Counted from the first letter of the stretch, positions 37,831 to 47,223 are shown. The stretch is DNA of 64,000 nucleotides from Marivita sp. (GCF_020055675.1 NZ_JAIPUS010000003.1:158093-222092); one strand, 5' to 3'. Numbers and translations: made by a program. The notes: generated by a model from the letters alone, not told the origin.

Positions 37831-39247
37831 AGGACGGGATCGGGTCGATGACCGTGACCGGGAGCGCCAGAGACTGCTCGATCATATGCGCGATCTGCAA
37901 CAGTCGGCCTTCGCCGCGCGGCGGACCGATCAGTTGCAGTCCAACGGGCATGCCTGAGGCAGTGAAACCGACGGGAAGCGACAAGGCTGGCAAGCCAGCG
38001 ACCGTCGCGAGGAAGGCAAAATGCAGCCAGTCGATATAGTCGCGCATCGGGCGGCCAGCGACCTCGGTCGGGTATTCGATCTCGACCGGCAGCGGCGCCA
38101 ACCCGTTGACCGGGCAGGCGAGGACATCGTGGGTGCGAAAAAACCCGGCCATCGTGTTGTAGATCGCCGAACGATCGCGTTCGGCTCGGACATGGTCGCC
38201 GAATGTCAGCGCCTGCGCATCGGCAAGATTGCCCTGGATCGCGGGCTTGTAGTGCCGGGTGACGCTGTCGGGTGTGGCCGCGTAGCTGCCGAGAAAGGAT
38301 AGGCCGCGCAAGACGCGGAAGGTCTCGTCGAGGCGTGACAGGTCCGGGCAATGTTCTTCGACGGTGATCGCCGGGGCCTGCACCTGCTTCAGCGCGCGGC
38401 GCAGCACGCCGTCGATTTCGGCGGTCACAGCGGCAAAGCCGTTCAGGTCGGGCGTGTAGGCGATGCGAACCGCACCCGCGTCCTGCCGCGCGGTTTCGAA
38501 ATAAGGCGTGGCGGGCGCCGGATAGGAGATCGGCCAGACCGGATCGAAGCCGGCCATCGCGTCAAGAAAGAGCGCGCAATCCAACACATCGCGCGCCATC
38601 GGGCCGTCGACGCCGCCGGTGGTGAACCCCAGGTTCGCTGACGATCCCCCCGCGATGCCGGGCGAGGGGCGCAGGCCGACGATGCCGCAATAATTGGCCG
38701 GGCTGCGCAGGCTGCCGCCAAAATCGGAACCGTGGCTGAGCCAGAGTTCCCCGGTGGCCAACGATACCGCGGCGCCGCCGGAGGAGCCGCCCGCGTTCAT
38801 CGCGGTGTTCCAAGGGTTGCGGGTGGCCCCGAAAACGGTGTTGAACGTGTTGGCACCCGCGCCCATTTCCGGCGTGTTGGTCTTGCCCAGAACCACGCCG
38901 CCCCGCGCCTCCAGCCGTGCCACCAGAGGGTCAGATGCGCCGGGGACGTGATCGGACATGCCTTGCGTGCCGAAGGTGGTGCGCACCCCCGCGACCGGAT
39001 TGAGGTCCTTGATCCCGATGGGCAGCCCGGCCAGCGCGCTGTCCGGATCGGCCTGCGCGGCGCCGGCGCGGTCGGGGCAGCGGGTAACGACAGCGGTCAC
39101 CTGCTCTTCGACCTGATCCATGCGCGCGGTGCTTGCCTCGATCAGATCGGCGGTGCTCAGTTCGCGGTTGCGCAGCAGGCGGATCACGTCCCGCGCCGGT
39201 TTGGCGCAGATTTCGGGTCCGCTGAAAGAAGTGTCGGGGCGGGTCAT
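37829..39247 (-). CDS. Amidase-signature family hydrolase
   Basis: The start at 39247 (MTRPDTSFSGPEICAKPARD) gives 472 residues. The Ser-cisSer-Lys triad is visible: Lys in LPIGIKDLNPVAG, cis-Ser in NAGGSSGGAAVSLATG and the nucleophile in GSDFGGSLRSPANYCGIVG. It hydrolyses an amide of unknown identity. The ATG overlaps the stop of an ArsR-family regulator gene (ATGA), so expression is coupled to that regulator. Confidence 0.92.
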   Translation of the reverse strand: MTRPDTSFSGPEICAKPARDVIRLLRNRELSTADLIEASTARMDQVEEQVTAVVTRCPDRAGAAQADPDSALAGLPIGIKDLNPVAGVRTTFGTQGMSDHVPGASDPLVARLEARGGVVLGKTNTPEMGAGANTFNTVFGATRNPWNTAMNAGGSSGGAAVSLATGELWLSHGSDFGGSLRSPANYCGIVGLRPSPGIAGGSSANLGFTTGGVDGPMARDVLDCALFLDAMAGFDPVWPISYPAPATPYFETARQDAGAVRIAYTPDLNGFAAVTAEIDGVLRRALKQVQAPAITVEEHCPDLSRLDETFRVLRGLSFLGSYAATPDSVTRHYKPAIQGNLADAQALTFGDHVRAERDRSAIYNTMAGFFRTHDVLACPVNGLAPLPVEIEYPTEVAGRPMRDYIDWLHFAFLATVAGLPALSLPVGFTASGMPVGLQLIGPPRGEGRLLQIAHMIEQSLALPVTVIDPIPS

Positions 39248-39564
39248 GAGGCGCAGAACATCCCGTGTAGATGAGCGATCAGGCGGGCGGTGTTTTCGTC
39301 GTTCAGGCTGTAGTAGATGGTCTTGCCGTCGCGCCGCGTCCTGACGAGCTCTTCGTCGCGCAGCCGGGCCAGCATCTGGCTGACCGCCGCCTGACGGATG
39401 TTGAGCAGGCTTTCGAGCTCTCCAACCGATTTTTCGCCAGTGCCGAGGTGACACAGGATCATCAGGCGGCCTTCATGCGCCAAGGTCTTGAGGTAGGCGG
39501 CCGCGTCTTCCGCGCTTTTTGCCATGTCCTGCGCCGTTGCAGGCGCAAACCCGAGGTCATTCAT
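39244..39564 (-). CDS. ArsR-family regulator with SqrR/BigR-like cysteine pair
   Basis: The start at 39564 (MNDLGFAPATAQDMAKSAED) gives 106 residues; an earlier ATG at 39600 is possible. The winged helix is LLNIRQAAVSQMLARLRDEE with wing RRDGKTIYYSL. Two cysteines, in RLMILCHLGTG (about Cys38) and at the C-terminus in HGMFCAS (about Cys104), are 66 residues apart. That matches the pair forming a polysulfide bridge in SqrR/BigR sensors as I remember them. Typical ArsR metal motifs (ELCVC) are absent. It is co-transcribed with the amidase. Confidence 0.82.
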   Translation of the reverse strand: MNDLGFAPATAQDMAKSAEDAAAYLKTLAHEGRLMILCHLGTGEKSVGELESLLNIRQAAVSQMLARLRDEELVRTRRDGKTIYYSLNDENTARLIAHLHGMFCAS

Positions 39565-39624
39565 CTGCGATATCCCGAACCATTCCATGGAACATAGCAC
39601 CGATGCGCGACGCAGTTCAAAGAT

Positions 39625-40872
39625 TTATCGCGCCGGTCCGCTGTCGGTCTTCGGGGGCGCGCCGCCCATGAAATTGTTGCCGCCCTGGTAATTGCAGGGG
39701 TCTGACTGCATCTCGAGATGCAGACCATCGCCGGTGTAGGGATGCGCGCGGGCCAGGTCTTCGTCGACGTCGATGCCAAGGCCGGGCGTGTCCGGCAGGG
39801 TGACAAAGCCATTTTCAACGGTGATCGTATTGCGGATCAGGCTGGCGTGAAAGGGCGTCTCGATCGTCTCGGCCAGAAGGGCATTGGGAATGGAGGTGCA
39901 CAGGTGCAGGTTCGCGGCCCATTCCACCGGCCCGGCATAAAGATGCGGCGCCATCTCGGTGTTGAAGGCCTCGGCCATCGCGGAGAGCTTTTTCATCTCC
40001 CAGAGACCGCCGGCGCGGCCCAGGGCGGGTTGCAGGATGCTCGCGCCGCCGCTGCGCAGGAGCGTGGCAAACTCGGCTTTTGTTGTCAGCCGTTCGCCGG
40101 TTGCGATGGGAATGCGCACGGCGCGTGCCACCTCTGCGAACTCCAGCAGGTTGTCGGGCGGGATCGGTTCCTCGTACCAGAGTGGCAGATAGGGCTCGAT
40201 CGCCTGACCCAGCCGGATCGCGCCCGAGGTGGTGAACTGGCCATGCGTGCCGAAAAGCAAATCTGCCTTGTCGCCGACTGCCGCTCGGATTGCCTTGCAC
40301 ATCTCGACCGACAGGGAAATGTCCGACATCGCGGGCTGGTGGCCACCGTGAATGGTGTAGGGGCCGGCGGGGTCGAATTTCAGCGCGGTGTAGCCTTGTT
40401 CGACATAATGCGCTGCCGCCTCGGCATGGGCGTCGGGGTCGGTCCAGAACGTGGTCAGATCGTGATGCGGGAGCGGGTAGAGATAGGTATAGGCGCGCAC
40501 TCTGGCGTTCATGCGCCCGCCCAGAAGCGCCCAGACCGGACGGCCCCGCGCCTTGCCGAGGATGTCCCAGCAGGCGATTTCCAGGCCGGAAAACGCTCCC
40601 ATGACGGTCAGGTCGGGGCGCTGGGTGAAGCCCGATGAATAGGCGCGGCGAAACATCAATTCGATGTTTTCCGGGTTTTCGCCCTTCATGTGTCGCTCGA
40701 ACACGTCTTCGATCACCGCCGTCATCGCCTTGGGGCCGACGCTGGAGGCGTAGCATTCGCCCCAGCCGGTGAGGCCGGTGTCGGTGGTCAGCTTGACCAG
40801 CGTCCAGTAGCGGCCGCCCCAGCCGGGGGCAGGCGGGGCGGTGGTGATGATGTCGAGCGACTGCAGTTTCAT
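39625..40872 (-). CDS. Enolase-superfamily (MR/MLE) sugar-acid dehydratase-like enzyme
   Basis: The start at 40872 (MKLQSLDIITTAPPAPGWGG) gives 415 residues of mandelate racemase/muconate lactonizing type. Metal-ligand positions include Glu in LWYEEPIPPDN and Glu in IATGERLTTK; His in EMAPHLYAGP is the likely base. The place of the usual first Asp ligand reads LLFGTHGQF, without Asp. It probably dehydrates or isomerises a sugar acid. The substrate is unknown. Confidence 0.82.
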   Translation of the reverse strand: MKLQSLDIITTAPPAPGWGGRYWTLVKLTTDTGLTGWGECYASSVGPKAMTAVIEDVFERHMKGENPENIELMFRRAYSSGFTQRPDLTVMGAFSGLEIACWDILGKARGRPVWALLGGRMNARVRAYTYLYPLPHHDLTTFWTDPDAHAEAAAHYVEQGYTALKFDPAGPYTIHGGHQPAMSDISLSVEMCKAIRAAVGDKADLLFGTHGQFTTSGAIRLGQAIEPYLPLWYEEPIPPDNLLEFAEVARAVRIPIATGERLTTKAEFATLLRSGGASILQPALGRAGGLWEMKKLSAMAEAFNTEMAPHLYAGPVEWAANLHLCTSIPNALLAETIETPFHASLIRNTITVENGFVTLPDTPGLGIDVDEDLARAHPYTGDGLHLEMQSDPCNYQGGNNFMGGAPPKTDSGPAR

Positions 40873-40961
40873 GGCGGTTCCTTGGTGTATCGGGCGGGCG
40901 ATGCGTCGGCACATCGCAGAGTTTCCGGTGACGGCAAACGCGTGCAGCGGGTCGGGGCTGC

Positions 40962-42041
40962 TCAGAAAACGATCACGTTGCGTTTCGCGCCACCTGTCTT
41001 GGTGTCGGTGATGGCCTCGTTGATCTGGTCGAGCGACCAGCGTCCCGACACCAGGTCATCAAGCTTGAGCCGGCCCTGCCGGTAAAGATCGGCGAGCCAC
41101 GGTATGTCACGGCGGATCACCACATCGCCCATCTTGGAGCCCGTCATGCCCTGCGCCATGTAGGCCAGAACCACTGGTTCGTATTCGGCCATCGCGCCGG
41201 AATGGGGCATCCCGATCATCACCATGCGCCCACCCCATCCGAGGTAGCGCGGCGCGGTGTTGTAGGCGGGAATCGCGCCGACCGAGACGGCAACAAGATC
41301 TGCTCCGCGCCCGAGGATGGAAAGGACCTCGGTCCAGGGCGCATCCGAGGTGGCGAGCACGCCATCCGTCGCCCCGAAGGCCATCGCGGTGTCGAGCTTG
41401 TCCTGCGTCATGTCCACCGCCACGATGCGGCGTGCGCCGGCGATCCTTGCGCCCTGGATCGCGTTCAGGCCGACCCCGCCCGCGCCGATCACCACAACGT
41501 CCTCGCCCGCGCGCAAACGGCCAGCATTGATCACGGCGCCGACGCCGGTGATCACGCCGCAGGCCATGAGCGCAACCGCTTCCGGCGGCATGTCGTCCGG
41601 CAAGGGCACGACCTGGCTCTGGTCCACGACCAGGCGTTCGGCAAAGGCGCCACAATTCATGGCCTGCACGACATGTGTGCCATCTTCGCGCGCCAAGGGC
41701 GACGGTCCGGTGCCCGGCGTTTCGCAGATCGTCGGTTTGCCGATTGCACAGTTGGGGCAGGTGCCACAGGCCTTGATCAGCGTCACGACCACGCGCTGTC
41801 CCTCGATCAGGTCGGACACGCCCGGACCGATGGCAGACACCCGGCCGGCCGCCTCGTGCCCATAGACCGCGGGCAAATCGCCACCCCATGCGCCTTCGGC
41901 AAAATGGATGTCGGAATGGCAGATCGCCACTGCCTCGAGTGTGACCTCGATCTCTCCGGCCTGCGGTGCGCGCAGCTCGAGCGATTCGAGGCGCAGCGGT
42001 GCGCCGAATTCCGTGCAGACGGCGGCTTTTATGCGGGTCAT
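40962..42041 (-). CDS. Zinc-dependent alcohol dehydrogenase (MDR family)
   Basis: This is a 359-residue medium-chain dehydrogenase. Catalytic zinc ligands are in AICHSDIHFAEG, YGHEAAG and MACGVITGVG. The structural zinc site is complete (CGTCPNCAIGKPTIC). The Rossmann motif is VVIGAGGVGLNAIQGA. It oxidises an alcohol or reduces an aldehyde with NAD(H), probably class III/aryl-alcohol-like. It lies downstream of an MFS transporter gene on the same strand (74 bp). Confidence 0.9.
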   Translation of the reverse strand: MTRIKAAVCTEFGAPLRLESLELRAPQAGEIEVTLEAVAICHSDIHFAEGAWGGDLPAVYGHEAAGRVSAIGPGVSDLIEGQRVVVTLIKACGTCPNCAIGKPTICETPGTGPSPLAREDGTHVVQAMNCGAFAERLVVDQSQVVPLPDDMPPEAVALMACGVITGVGAVINAGRLRAGEDVVVIGAGGVGLNAIQGARIAGARRIVAVDMTQDKLDTAMAFGATDGVLATSDAPWTEVLSILGRGADLVAVSVGAIPAYNTAPRYLGWGGRMVMIGMPHSGAMAEYEPVVLAYMAQGMTGSKMGDVVIRRDIPWLADLYRQGRLKLDDLVSGRWSLDQINEAITDTKTGGAKRNVIVF

Positions 42042-42115
42042 GGCCCCTCCTGTTTGGTTTCGCGCAAGGTGGGGCTGGCGGCACGGAAGTGCAAGCCGAT
42101 ACCGGGCCTGATCCG

Positions 42116-43321
42116 TCAGACCGCCACCGGAGGGCGCTTGGGATAGAGAAACACCGCCAAGGCGATCAGGATGAGCGCAAGCGACAGCAGAAACGGTGCT
42201 CCGGGAAAATGGATCGGCGCGTCCGCATGGGTGAACCGTGCAAAGACCGAGGTCATCAGCATCGGGGCGATGATCATCGCAATCGCGCTGACCGAGGTGA
42301 GCGCGCCTTGCAATTCGCCCTGCCGCGTCTCTCCGACGGCGCGCGACATGATCCCTTGCAGCGCCGGGGTGATGACCGCGCCGAGCGCCGCCAGCGGCGT
42401 AAGGATCAACGCGATGGGGCCGGACGTGACAAAGGCCAGCGCGGCGAAGGCAAAGACGTCGAACACGAGACCGTAAAGGACCGTGCCGCGTTTACCCAGA
42501 CGTGCGAGGATCAGTCGAATGAGCCCGCCTTGGACCACCGCCATCATCACGCCGAAAAGGCCCAGCGACACCCCTATGAGGCCCGCGTTCCAGCCAAACC
42601 GCGCCTGTCCGAAATAGGCCCATATCGCCGGATAGACAAAGAACGCGACCTGGTAGAGGAAAAACACGGTGAACAGCCGCCCCAGCCCCGGCAGCGCGCG
42701 CAGCGATTTGAACGCGCCCAGCGGGTTTGCGCGCCGCCAGTCGAAGCGGCGGCGGATCGCGTCGGTCACGGTTTCGCGCAGGACGAAATAGCCAAGCACC
42801 GTGTTTGCCCCGGCCAACCCGGCCGCGGCCCAGAACGGCGCGCGGGTGCCCCATTCACCCAGCAGCCCGCCCAGCAACGGTCCGATGACAAAGCCCAGAC
42901 CGAAGGCCGCGCCGACCAGCCCGAAATTCTGCGCCTTTTTCCCTGGCTCGGAGATATCGGCCATGTAGGCGGAGGCGGTGGATTGCGTGGCCGCCGTGAT
43001 GCCGCCGACAAGGCGCCCGGCCAGCAAGAGCCAGATGCTCCCGGCAAGGGCCATCACGACGTAATCCGCCGCCATCACGAGAAGGGATATCAGCAGGACC
43101 GGCCGGCGCCCGAAGCGGTCCGAAAGGTTGCCAAGCAGCGGGCCGAACAGGAACTGCATCACGGCAAAGACCGTGGCAAGAACGCCCCCCCAGAGCGCGG
43201 CACTGGCCAGATCGCCGCCGGTCACCTCCTGGATCAGGTCCGGCATGACCGGGATGATGAGCCCGATCCCCATGGAATCGATCATTACGGTCAGAAGGAT
43301 GAAGAGAACCGGCAGGCGCAT
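42116..43321 (-). CDS. MFS transporter, TetA/drug-efflux-like
   Basis: This is a 401-residue protein with about 12 hydrophobic segments. Motif A of drug:H+ antiporters is clear (GNLSDRFGRRPVLLIS), with IDSMGIGLIIPVMPDL in helix 1 and the motif C-like GFVIGPLLGGLLGEWG. This is the TetA/YceL-like group, and the exported compound is unknown. It is encoded 50 bp downstream of pcaD and upstream of the alcohol dehydrogenase. Confidence 0.88.
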   Translation of the reverse strand: MRLPVLFILLTVMIDSMGIGLIIPVMPDLIQEVTGGDLASAALWGGVLATVFAVMQFLFGPLLGNLSDRFGRRPVLLISLLVMAADYVVMALAGSIWLLLAGRLVGGITAATQSTASAYMADISEPGKKAQNFGLVGAAFGLGFVIGPLLGGLLGEWGTRAPFWAAAGLAGANTVLGYFVLRETVTDAIRRRFDWRRANPLGAFKSLRALPGLGRLFTVFFLYQVAFFVYPAIWAYFGQARFGWNAGLIGVSLGLFGVMMAVVQGGLIRLILARLGKRGTVLYGLVFDVFAFAALAFVTSGPIALILTPLAALGAVITPALQGIMSRAVGETRQGELQGALTSVSAIAMIIAPMLMTSVFARFTHADAPIHFPGAPFLLSLALILIALAVFLYPKRPPVAV

Positions 43322-43371
43322 GGTCCAACGCTTTCAAGATGATCCGTACCGGGCTGTCGACAGGGTCCGCA

Positions 43372-44160
43372 TCAATGCGCCTGCGCGGCAATGAACTCGG
43401 TCAGCGCGGCGGCGTAGGTGTCCGGCGCCTCGACGCAGGGCAGATGTCCGGCCTTGCGGATGAGCTGAAACCGAGAACCTGGCACCAGGTCCACCGTCTC
43501 GCGGACAAGATCGGGGGGCGTCGATCCGTCTTCGCTGCCCGCGATACCAAGGGTGGGCAGGCGCAACGCAGCCGTGGTGGAGTAGAAATCCGTTCCGGCA
43601 ATTGCCTGCGCGCATCCGACATATCCCTCGGCCGGTGTGCGGGTGAGCATGTTGCGCCAGGCGACAAGCTCCTGGGTCTGGCGAAAGTCAGTCGAAAACC
43701 AACGCGCCATGACCGCGTCGGCCAAAGCCTCGACCCCACCCTGTTCGATCTGCGCGATCCTGTCTGCCCACATCTCGCGCGTGCCGATCCGTGCAGCAGT
43801 GTTCGACAGGACCAGGGCGCGCGCCAGATCCAGCCGCTTGGCCGCCAGCCCTTGTGCGATCATGCCCCCGATGGACAAGCCGACAACAACCGCGTCGCGC
43901 AGGGCGAGGTGATCCATCAACTGCTCCAGATCGCGCACCAGCGTGCCCATGCCATAAGGCGGGGGCGGGCAGTCCGACAGGCCATGCCCGCGTTTGTCAT
44001 AGCGCAGGTATTTCAGGCCTGTTTTCGGAAGCCGCGCAATCAGCTTGTCCCAGAGCCGCAGGTCGGTGCCCAGCGAATTTGCAAAGACCACCGGCGCACC
44101 GTCGGGATCGCCGTCGATCCGGTAGTGCAGGCGGATATCGTCAAGTTTGGCGATCTGCAT
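43372..44160 (-). CDS. pcaD: 3-oxoadipate enol-lactonase (alpha/beta hydrolase)
   Basis: The start at 44160 (MQIAKLDDIRLHYRIDGDPD) gives 262 residues, the PcaD length. The oxyanion region is FANSLGTDLRLWD, the nucleophile elbow is VVGLSIGGMIAQGLA, and the catalytic His is in KAGHLPCVEAP. PcaD hydrolyses 3-oxoadipate enol-lactone in the protocatechuate branch. No other pca genes are nearby, so it could serve another lactone. Confidence 0.82.
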   Translation of the reverse strand: MQIAKLDDIRLHYRIDGDPDGAPVVFANSLGTDLRLWDKLIARLPKTGLKYLRYDKRGHGLSDCPPPPYGMGTLVRDLEQLMDHLALRDAVVVGLSIGGMIAQGLAAKRLDLARALVLSNTAARIGTREMWADRIAQIEQGGVEALADAVMARWFSTDFRQTQELVAWRNMLTRTPAEGYVGCAQAIAGTDFYSTTAALRLPTLGIAGSEDGSTPPDLVRETVDLVPGSRFQLIRKAGHLPCVEAPDTYAAALTEFIAAQAH

Positions 44161-44331
44161 GGTGGCGCTCCTGTGTTTCTTTTGGCTCCGGATACCTCGG
44201 GGACGTCGCTGCAAGGCGGCGAGACAGCGGCGCCGGTGGTTCAACCGGTCTTCAAATGTGCCATGATCCGACCGTGGTCGCCGGCCCGATCAGGGTCCTG
44301 AGGTTGAAATGCGCGCCTGTGATGTCCTGCA

Positions 44332-45309
44332 CTAGGCGTCTCCGTATTGTTGCAGAGCGTGAAGGAAAACCCCGCGGTCGACATTGCCGCCCGAGAGGGT
44401 GCAGATCACCGTATCGCCTTCGAGTTGGTCCGCATGATACAGCGCTGCCGCCAATGCCACCGCGCCACCGGGCTCGGCGACCAGCTTGAGCCGGGAAAAC
44501 GCCTGCGCCATGGCCATTTGCGCCTCCTCCTCGGAAACAACGAGGCCGGGGCCGCACAGGCGCTGCATGATCGGAAATGTGAGCGCCCCTGGCTGCGGGG
44601 TGACGATGGCATCGCAGAGGCCGCCCGACTGGCTGGCGTTGCGTTCGATCCGGCCAGAGGCAAGAGACCGTGTGACATCGTCGAACGCCTCGGGCTCGGC
44701 AGGGCGCACGCGCATCTCAGGAGCCCGTGCGTCCAGCGCCAGCGCGATGCCCGAGGTCAGCCCGCCGCCACCGCAGCAGACAATCACATCCGCCGCTGTC
44801 ACCCCCAGATCGGCCGCTTGCGCCGCGATCTCGAGACCGCATGTCCCTTGCCCCGCGATGACCTCGGGTTCATCGAAGGGGCGGATCAGGGACAGCCCGC
44901 GCGCGTTCGAAATGTCATGGCCGATCGTGTCCCGATCCTGGGTCGCACGGTCGTAGAGCACCACCTCGGCACCGAGCGCGCGGGTGTTGGCGATTTTCAT
45001 CTTCGGCGCGTCGGACGGCATGACGATCACCGCAGCGACACCGAATTGCCGGGCCGCCAGCGCCACGCCTTGCGCGTGGTTGCCCGAGGAAAAGGCGATC
45101 ACGCCGGAGGCGCGCTGATCTTCCGGCAATGCTGAAATGGCAGACCGCGCGCCGCGGTATTTGAAGCTGCCGGTATGTTGCAGGCATTCCGCCTTGATCA
45201 GCACCCGGCGCCCGGCAATTTCGTCCAGAAAGGGGGAAGACAGAAGTGGTGTGACCCGCGCGTGACCTTGCAGGCGCTGGGCGGCGGCCTCGATCCGGTG
45301 AATATCCAT
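44332..45309 (-). CDS. Threonine/serine dehydratase-like PLP enzyme
   Basis: This is a 325-residue fold-type II enzyme. The PLP lysine is in HTGSFKYRGARSAI, the substrate loop is SSGNHAQGVALAA, and the phosphate-binding loop is CCGGGGLTSGIALAL. It lacks a C-terminal regulatory ACT domain, so it resembles catabolic threonine dehydratase, serine racemase or hydroxyaspartate dehydratase. It is followed by a 172-bp gap before pcaD. The alpha/beta hydrolase gene upstream ends 3 bp away. Confidence 0.87.
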   Translation of the reverse strand: MDIHRIEAAAQRLQGHARVTPLLSSPFLDEIAGRRVLIKAECLQHTGSFKYRGARSAISALPEDQRASGVIAFSSGNHAQGVALAARQFGVAAVIVMPSDAPKMKIANTRALGAEVVLYDRATQDRDTIGHDISNARGLSLIRPFDEPEVIAGQGTCGLEIAAQAADLGVTAADVIVCCGGGGLTSGIALALDARAPEMRVRPAEPEAFDDVTRSLASGRIERNASQSGGLCDAIVTPQPGALTFPIMQRLCGPGLVVSEEEAQMAMAQAFSRLKLVAEPGGAVALAAALYHADQLEGDTVICTLSGGNVDRGVFLHALQQYGDA

Positions 45310-45312
45310 GTG

Positions 45313-46134
45313 TTACCTCAACATATCCAGCCAGCGTCGCAGCGCGCGCAGGCTTTGCGGTTCGTCCAAAAACGGGATGTGTCCCCTGTCGGGCACTTCG
45401 ACCGCGATCATGTCGGGGCGGCGGCGCTTCATCTCGGCGAAGGTTTCGGGCGAAAGAAGATCGGAATTGGCGCCGCGCAAACAGGCCAGTGGCAGGCCCG
45501 ACATGGCATCGAACAGCGGCCAGAGATCGGGCGCCGGTTGCGCGCCGCTGTCCAGAACCGCCTCGCGCAGGCGCGGATCGTAGGTCAGTTCGAGCCCGTC
45601 TCCGGTGTCATTGAACAGGATCTGCGCCTCGCGCAGCCAGCGTGGGTCCGGGACATTGGCAAAACCGGTCAGCATCTGGGCGCGGGCCCGTGCCACCTCT
45701 GCATGCGTTTTCAGAACGGGCGGGCGGCCAAGGTAGTCCTTGATCACCTCCAGCCCTTCCGGTGCGATCTCGGGGCCGATATCGTTGAGCGCCACACCGC
45801 GCAGGCGGTGCTTGGCCGTGCTGGCCAGGACCATCGCTATCAGCCCGCCGCGCGAGGTTCCAAGAACGGCTGCGGAGTCGAGCCCGAGGTGGTCGAGCAG
45901 GTCGATCGCGTCACGACCCTCGACGGGGATTTGATAGGTGGACGGATCGCCCCAATCCGACTGTCCGCGACCGCGGTAGTCGAGCCGGATCAGGCGCACG
46001 CCCTCCAGGTGCGGCGCGACGAATTCGAAATCGCGGCCATCGCGCGTCAACCCGGCAAGACAGAGCAGCGGCAGGCCGTCGCCTTCATCGGTATAATGGA
46101 GCGACAATCCGTCGGCGGTGGTGAAACGCGGCAT
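45313..46134 (-). CDS. Alpha/beta hydrolase
   Basis: The start at 46134 (MPRFTTADGLSLHYTDEGDG) gives 273 residues. The nucleophile elbow is LGTSRGGLIAMV, the oxyanion region is LAGLTRDGRDF, and the catalytic His is in VPDRGHIPFLDEP. The substrate is unknown. The start overlaps the haloacid dehalogenase stop by one base (TGATG), and the dehydratase gene begins 3 bp after this stop, so three genes form one operon. Confidence 0.85.
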   Translation of the reverse strand: MPRFTTADGLSLHYTDEGDGLPLLCLAGLTRDGRDFEFVAPHLEGVRLIRLDYRGRGQSDWGDPSTYQIPVEGRDAIDLLDHLGLDSAAVLGTSRGGLIAMVLASTAKHRLRGVALNDIGPEIAPEGLEVIKDYLGRPPVLKTHAEVARARAQMLTGFANVPDPRWLREAQILFNDTGDGLELTYDPRLREAVLDSGAQPAPDLWPLFDAMSGLPLACLRGANSDLLSPETFAEMKRRRPDMIAVEVPDRGHIPFLDEPQSLRALRRWLDMLR

Positions 46135-46811
46135 CAGGCCAGCTCCGGTATGGTGGCGAGATCTGTCAGCACATGCGCCGGGCGGTGCGGCAGGCGATCC
46201 ACCGGGTCGCCCGCGCGGTTGACCCAGACGGTTCTGAAGCCATAGCCGGATGCGCCCGCGATGTCCCATCCATTGGCAGAGACGAAGAGCACATCGGTCC
46301 TGGCAGAACCCAGTTGCGCAGCGACCATGTCGTAAACCGCCTTGGAGGGTTTGAAGGTGCCCACGTCCTCGACCGACAGAACGGCGTCCAGAAATTCGCC
46401 GATCCCGGCGCTATCGACCGCGCCTTCCAGCATGTCCGGGCTGCCATTCGACAGGATTGCGCAGGTCTTTCCCGCCGCCTTCAGCCGGGCCAGCATCATG
46501 GGCACCTCGGGATAGGCCGGCAATTCCCAGTACAGGCCCAGAAGTCGTTCGCGCAATTCGGGGTCCCCGGCGAGACCGGTCTTTTCCATCGCCCAATCCA
46601 GCGCATCGCGGGTGACATCCCAGAACGGTGCGTGGTCTTGGGTGATGGTGCGCAGCCAGGTGTACTGCAATTGCCTGGAGCGCCAGTGGTCGGCCAATTG
46701 CGGCCAGACGGCGGCCAGAGCCTCGCGGCCCGGTTCTTCTGACGCGACACGCGCCGCGGCGGATACGTCGAACAGCGTGCCGTAAGCGTCGAATACGCAA
46801 GTGATAGCCAT
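46134..46811 (-). CDS. Haloacid dehalogenase, type II
   Basis: The start at 46811 gives MAITCVFDAYGTLFD with the nucleophile at Asp8. Later HAD motifs are CAILSNGSPDML (Ser/Asn), VGTFKPSKAVYDM (Lys) and FVSANGWDIAGASGYGF. The 225-residue length and the SANGWD motif fit L-2-haloacid dehalogenase, which turns 2-haloacids into 2-hydroxyacids. It is first in a three-gene operon with the hydrolase and the PLP dehydratase. Confidence 0.9.
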   Translation of the reverse strand: MAITCVFDAYGTLFDVSAAARVASEEPGREALAAVWPQLADHWRSRQLQYTWLRTITQDHAPFWDVTRDALDWAMEKTGLAGDPELRERLLGLYWELPAYPEVPMMLARLKAAGKTCAILSNGSPDMLEGAVDSAGIGEFLDAVLSVEDVGTFKPSKAVYDMVAAQLGSARTDVLFVSANGWDIAGASGYGFRTVWVNRAGDPVDRLPHRPAHVLTDLATIPELA

Positions 46812-46956
46812 GGTTGTTTTCGTCCCTTCGCGCCACTTCGGATACCGTGGCAGAACACCCATGCGGAGGGAAGGGCCAAGACCGGCAAAATCCCGGCGGC
46901 GGCGCCTGTCAGTAAGGGTGAAGGATTTGGGATAGGGTGTTGTGCGGAAACGACAA

Positions 46957-46984
46957 ACCCCCGAAGCCGACTGGTTCCGGGGGT
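46957..46984 (-). terminator. Terminator after rpsU
   Basis: On the - strand ACCCCCGGAA and TTCGGGGGT form a nearly perfect stem, followed by TTGTCGTTT. It lies 32 bp past the rpsU stop in the direction of transcription. Confidence 0.6.
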
Positions 46985-47016
46985 CATCAAAACATCAATG
47001 TGTCGGAAAGCCGTGC

Positions 47017-47223
47017 TTAGAGCATACCTTCGCGCTGTGCCTTCTTGCGCGCCAGTTTGCGCGCACGGCGGACCGCTTCAGCTTTCTCGCGTGCTTTTTT
47101 CTCGGACGGTTTTTCGAAATGTTGCTTGAGCTTCATTTCGCGAAAAACGCCTTCGCGCTGCAGCTTTTTCTTCAGAGCGCGGAGCGCCTGATCGACATTG
47201 TTGTCACGAACACTAACCTGCAT
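47017..47223 (-). CDS. rpsU: 30S ribosomal protein S21
   Basis: The 68-residue S21 begins [20 protein letters not shown] and has the basic helical tail [17 protein letters not shown]. It helps select the anti-Shine-Dalgarno region during initiation. It stands alone, with its own terminator. No other ribosomal or sigma-factor gene is adjacent. Confidence 0.97.
   Translation of the reverse strand: MQVSVRDNNVDQALRALKKKLQREGVFREMKLKQHFEKPSEKKAREKAEAVRRARKLARKKAQREGML

Noticed and set aside
41966-43342. 458-codon + strand frame opposite the MFS transporter gene
   Set aside because: Arg/His/Gln-rich shadow sequence; the reverse strand encodes a transporter with a perfect motif A.
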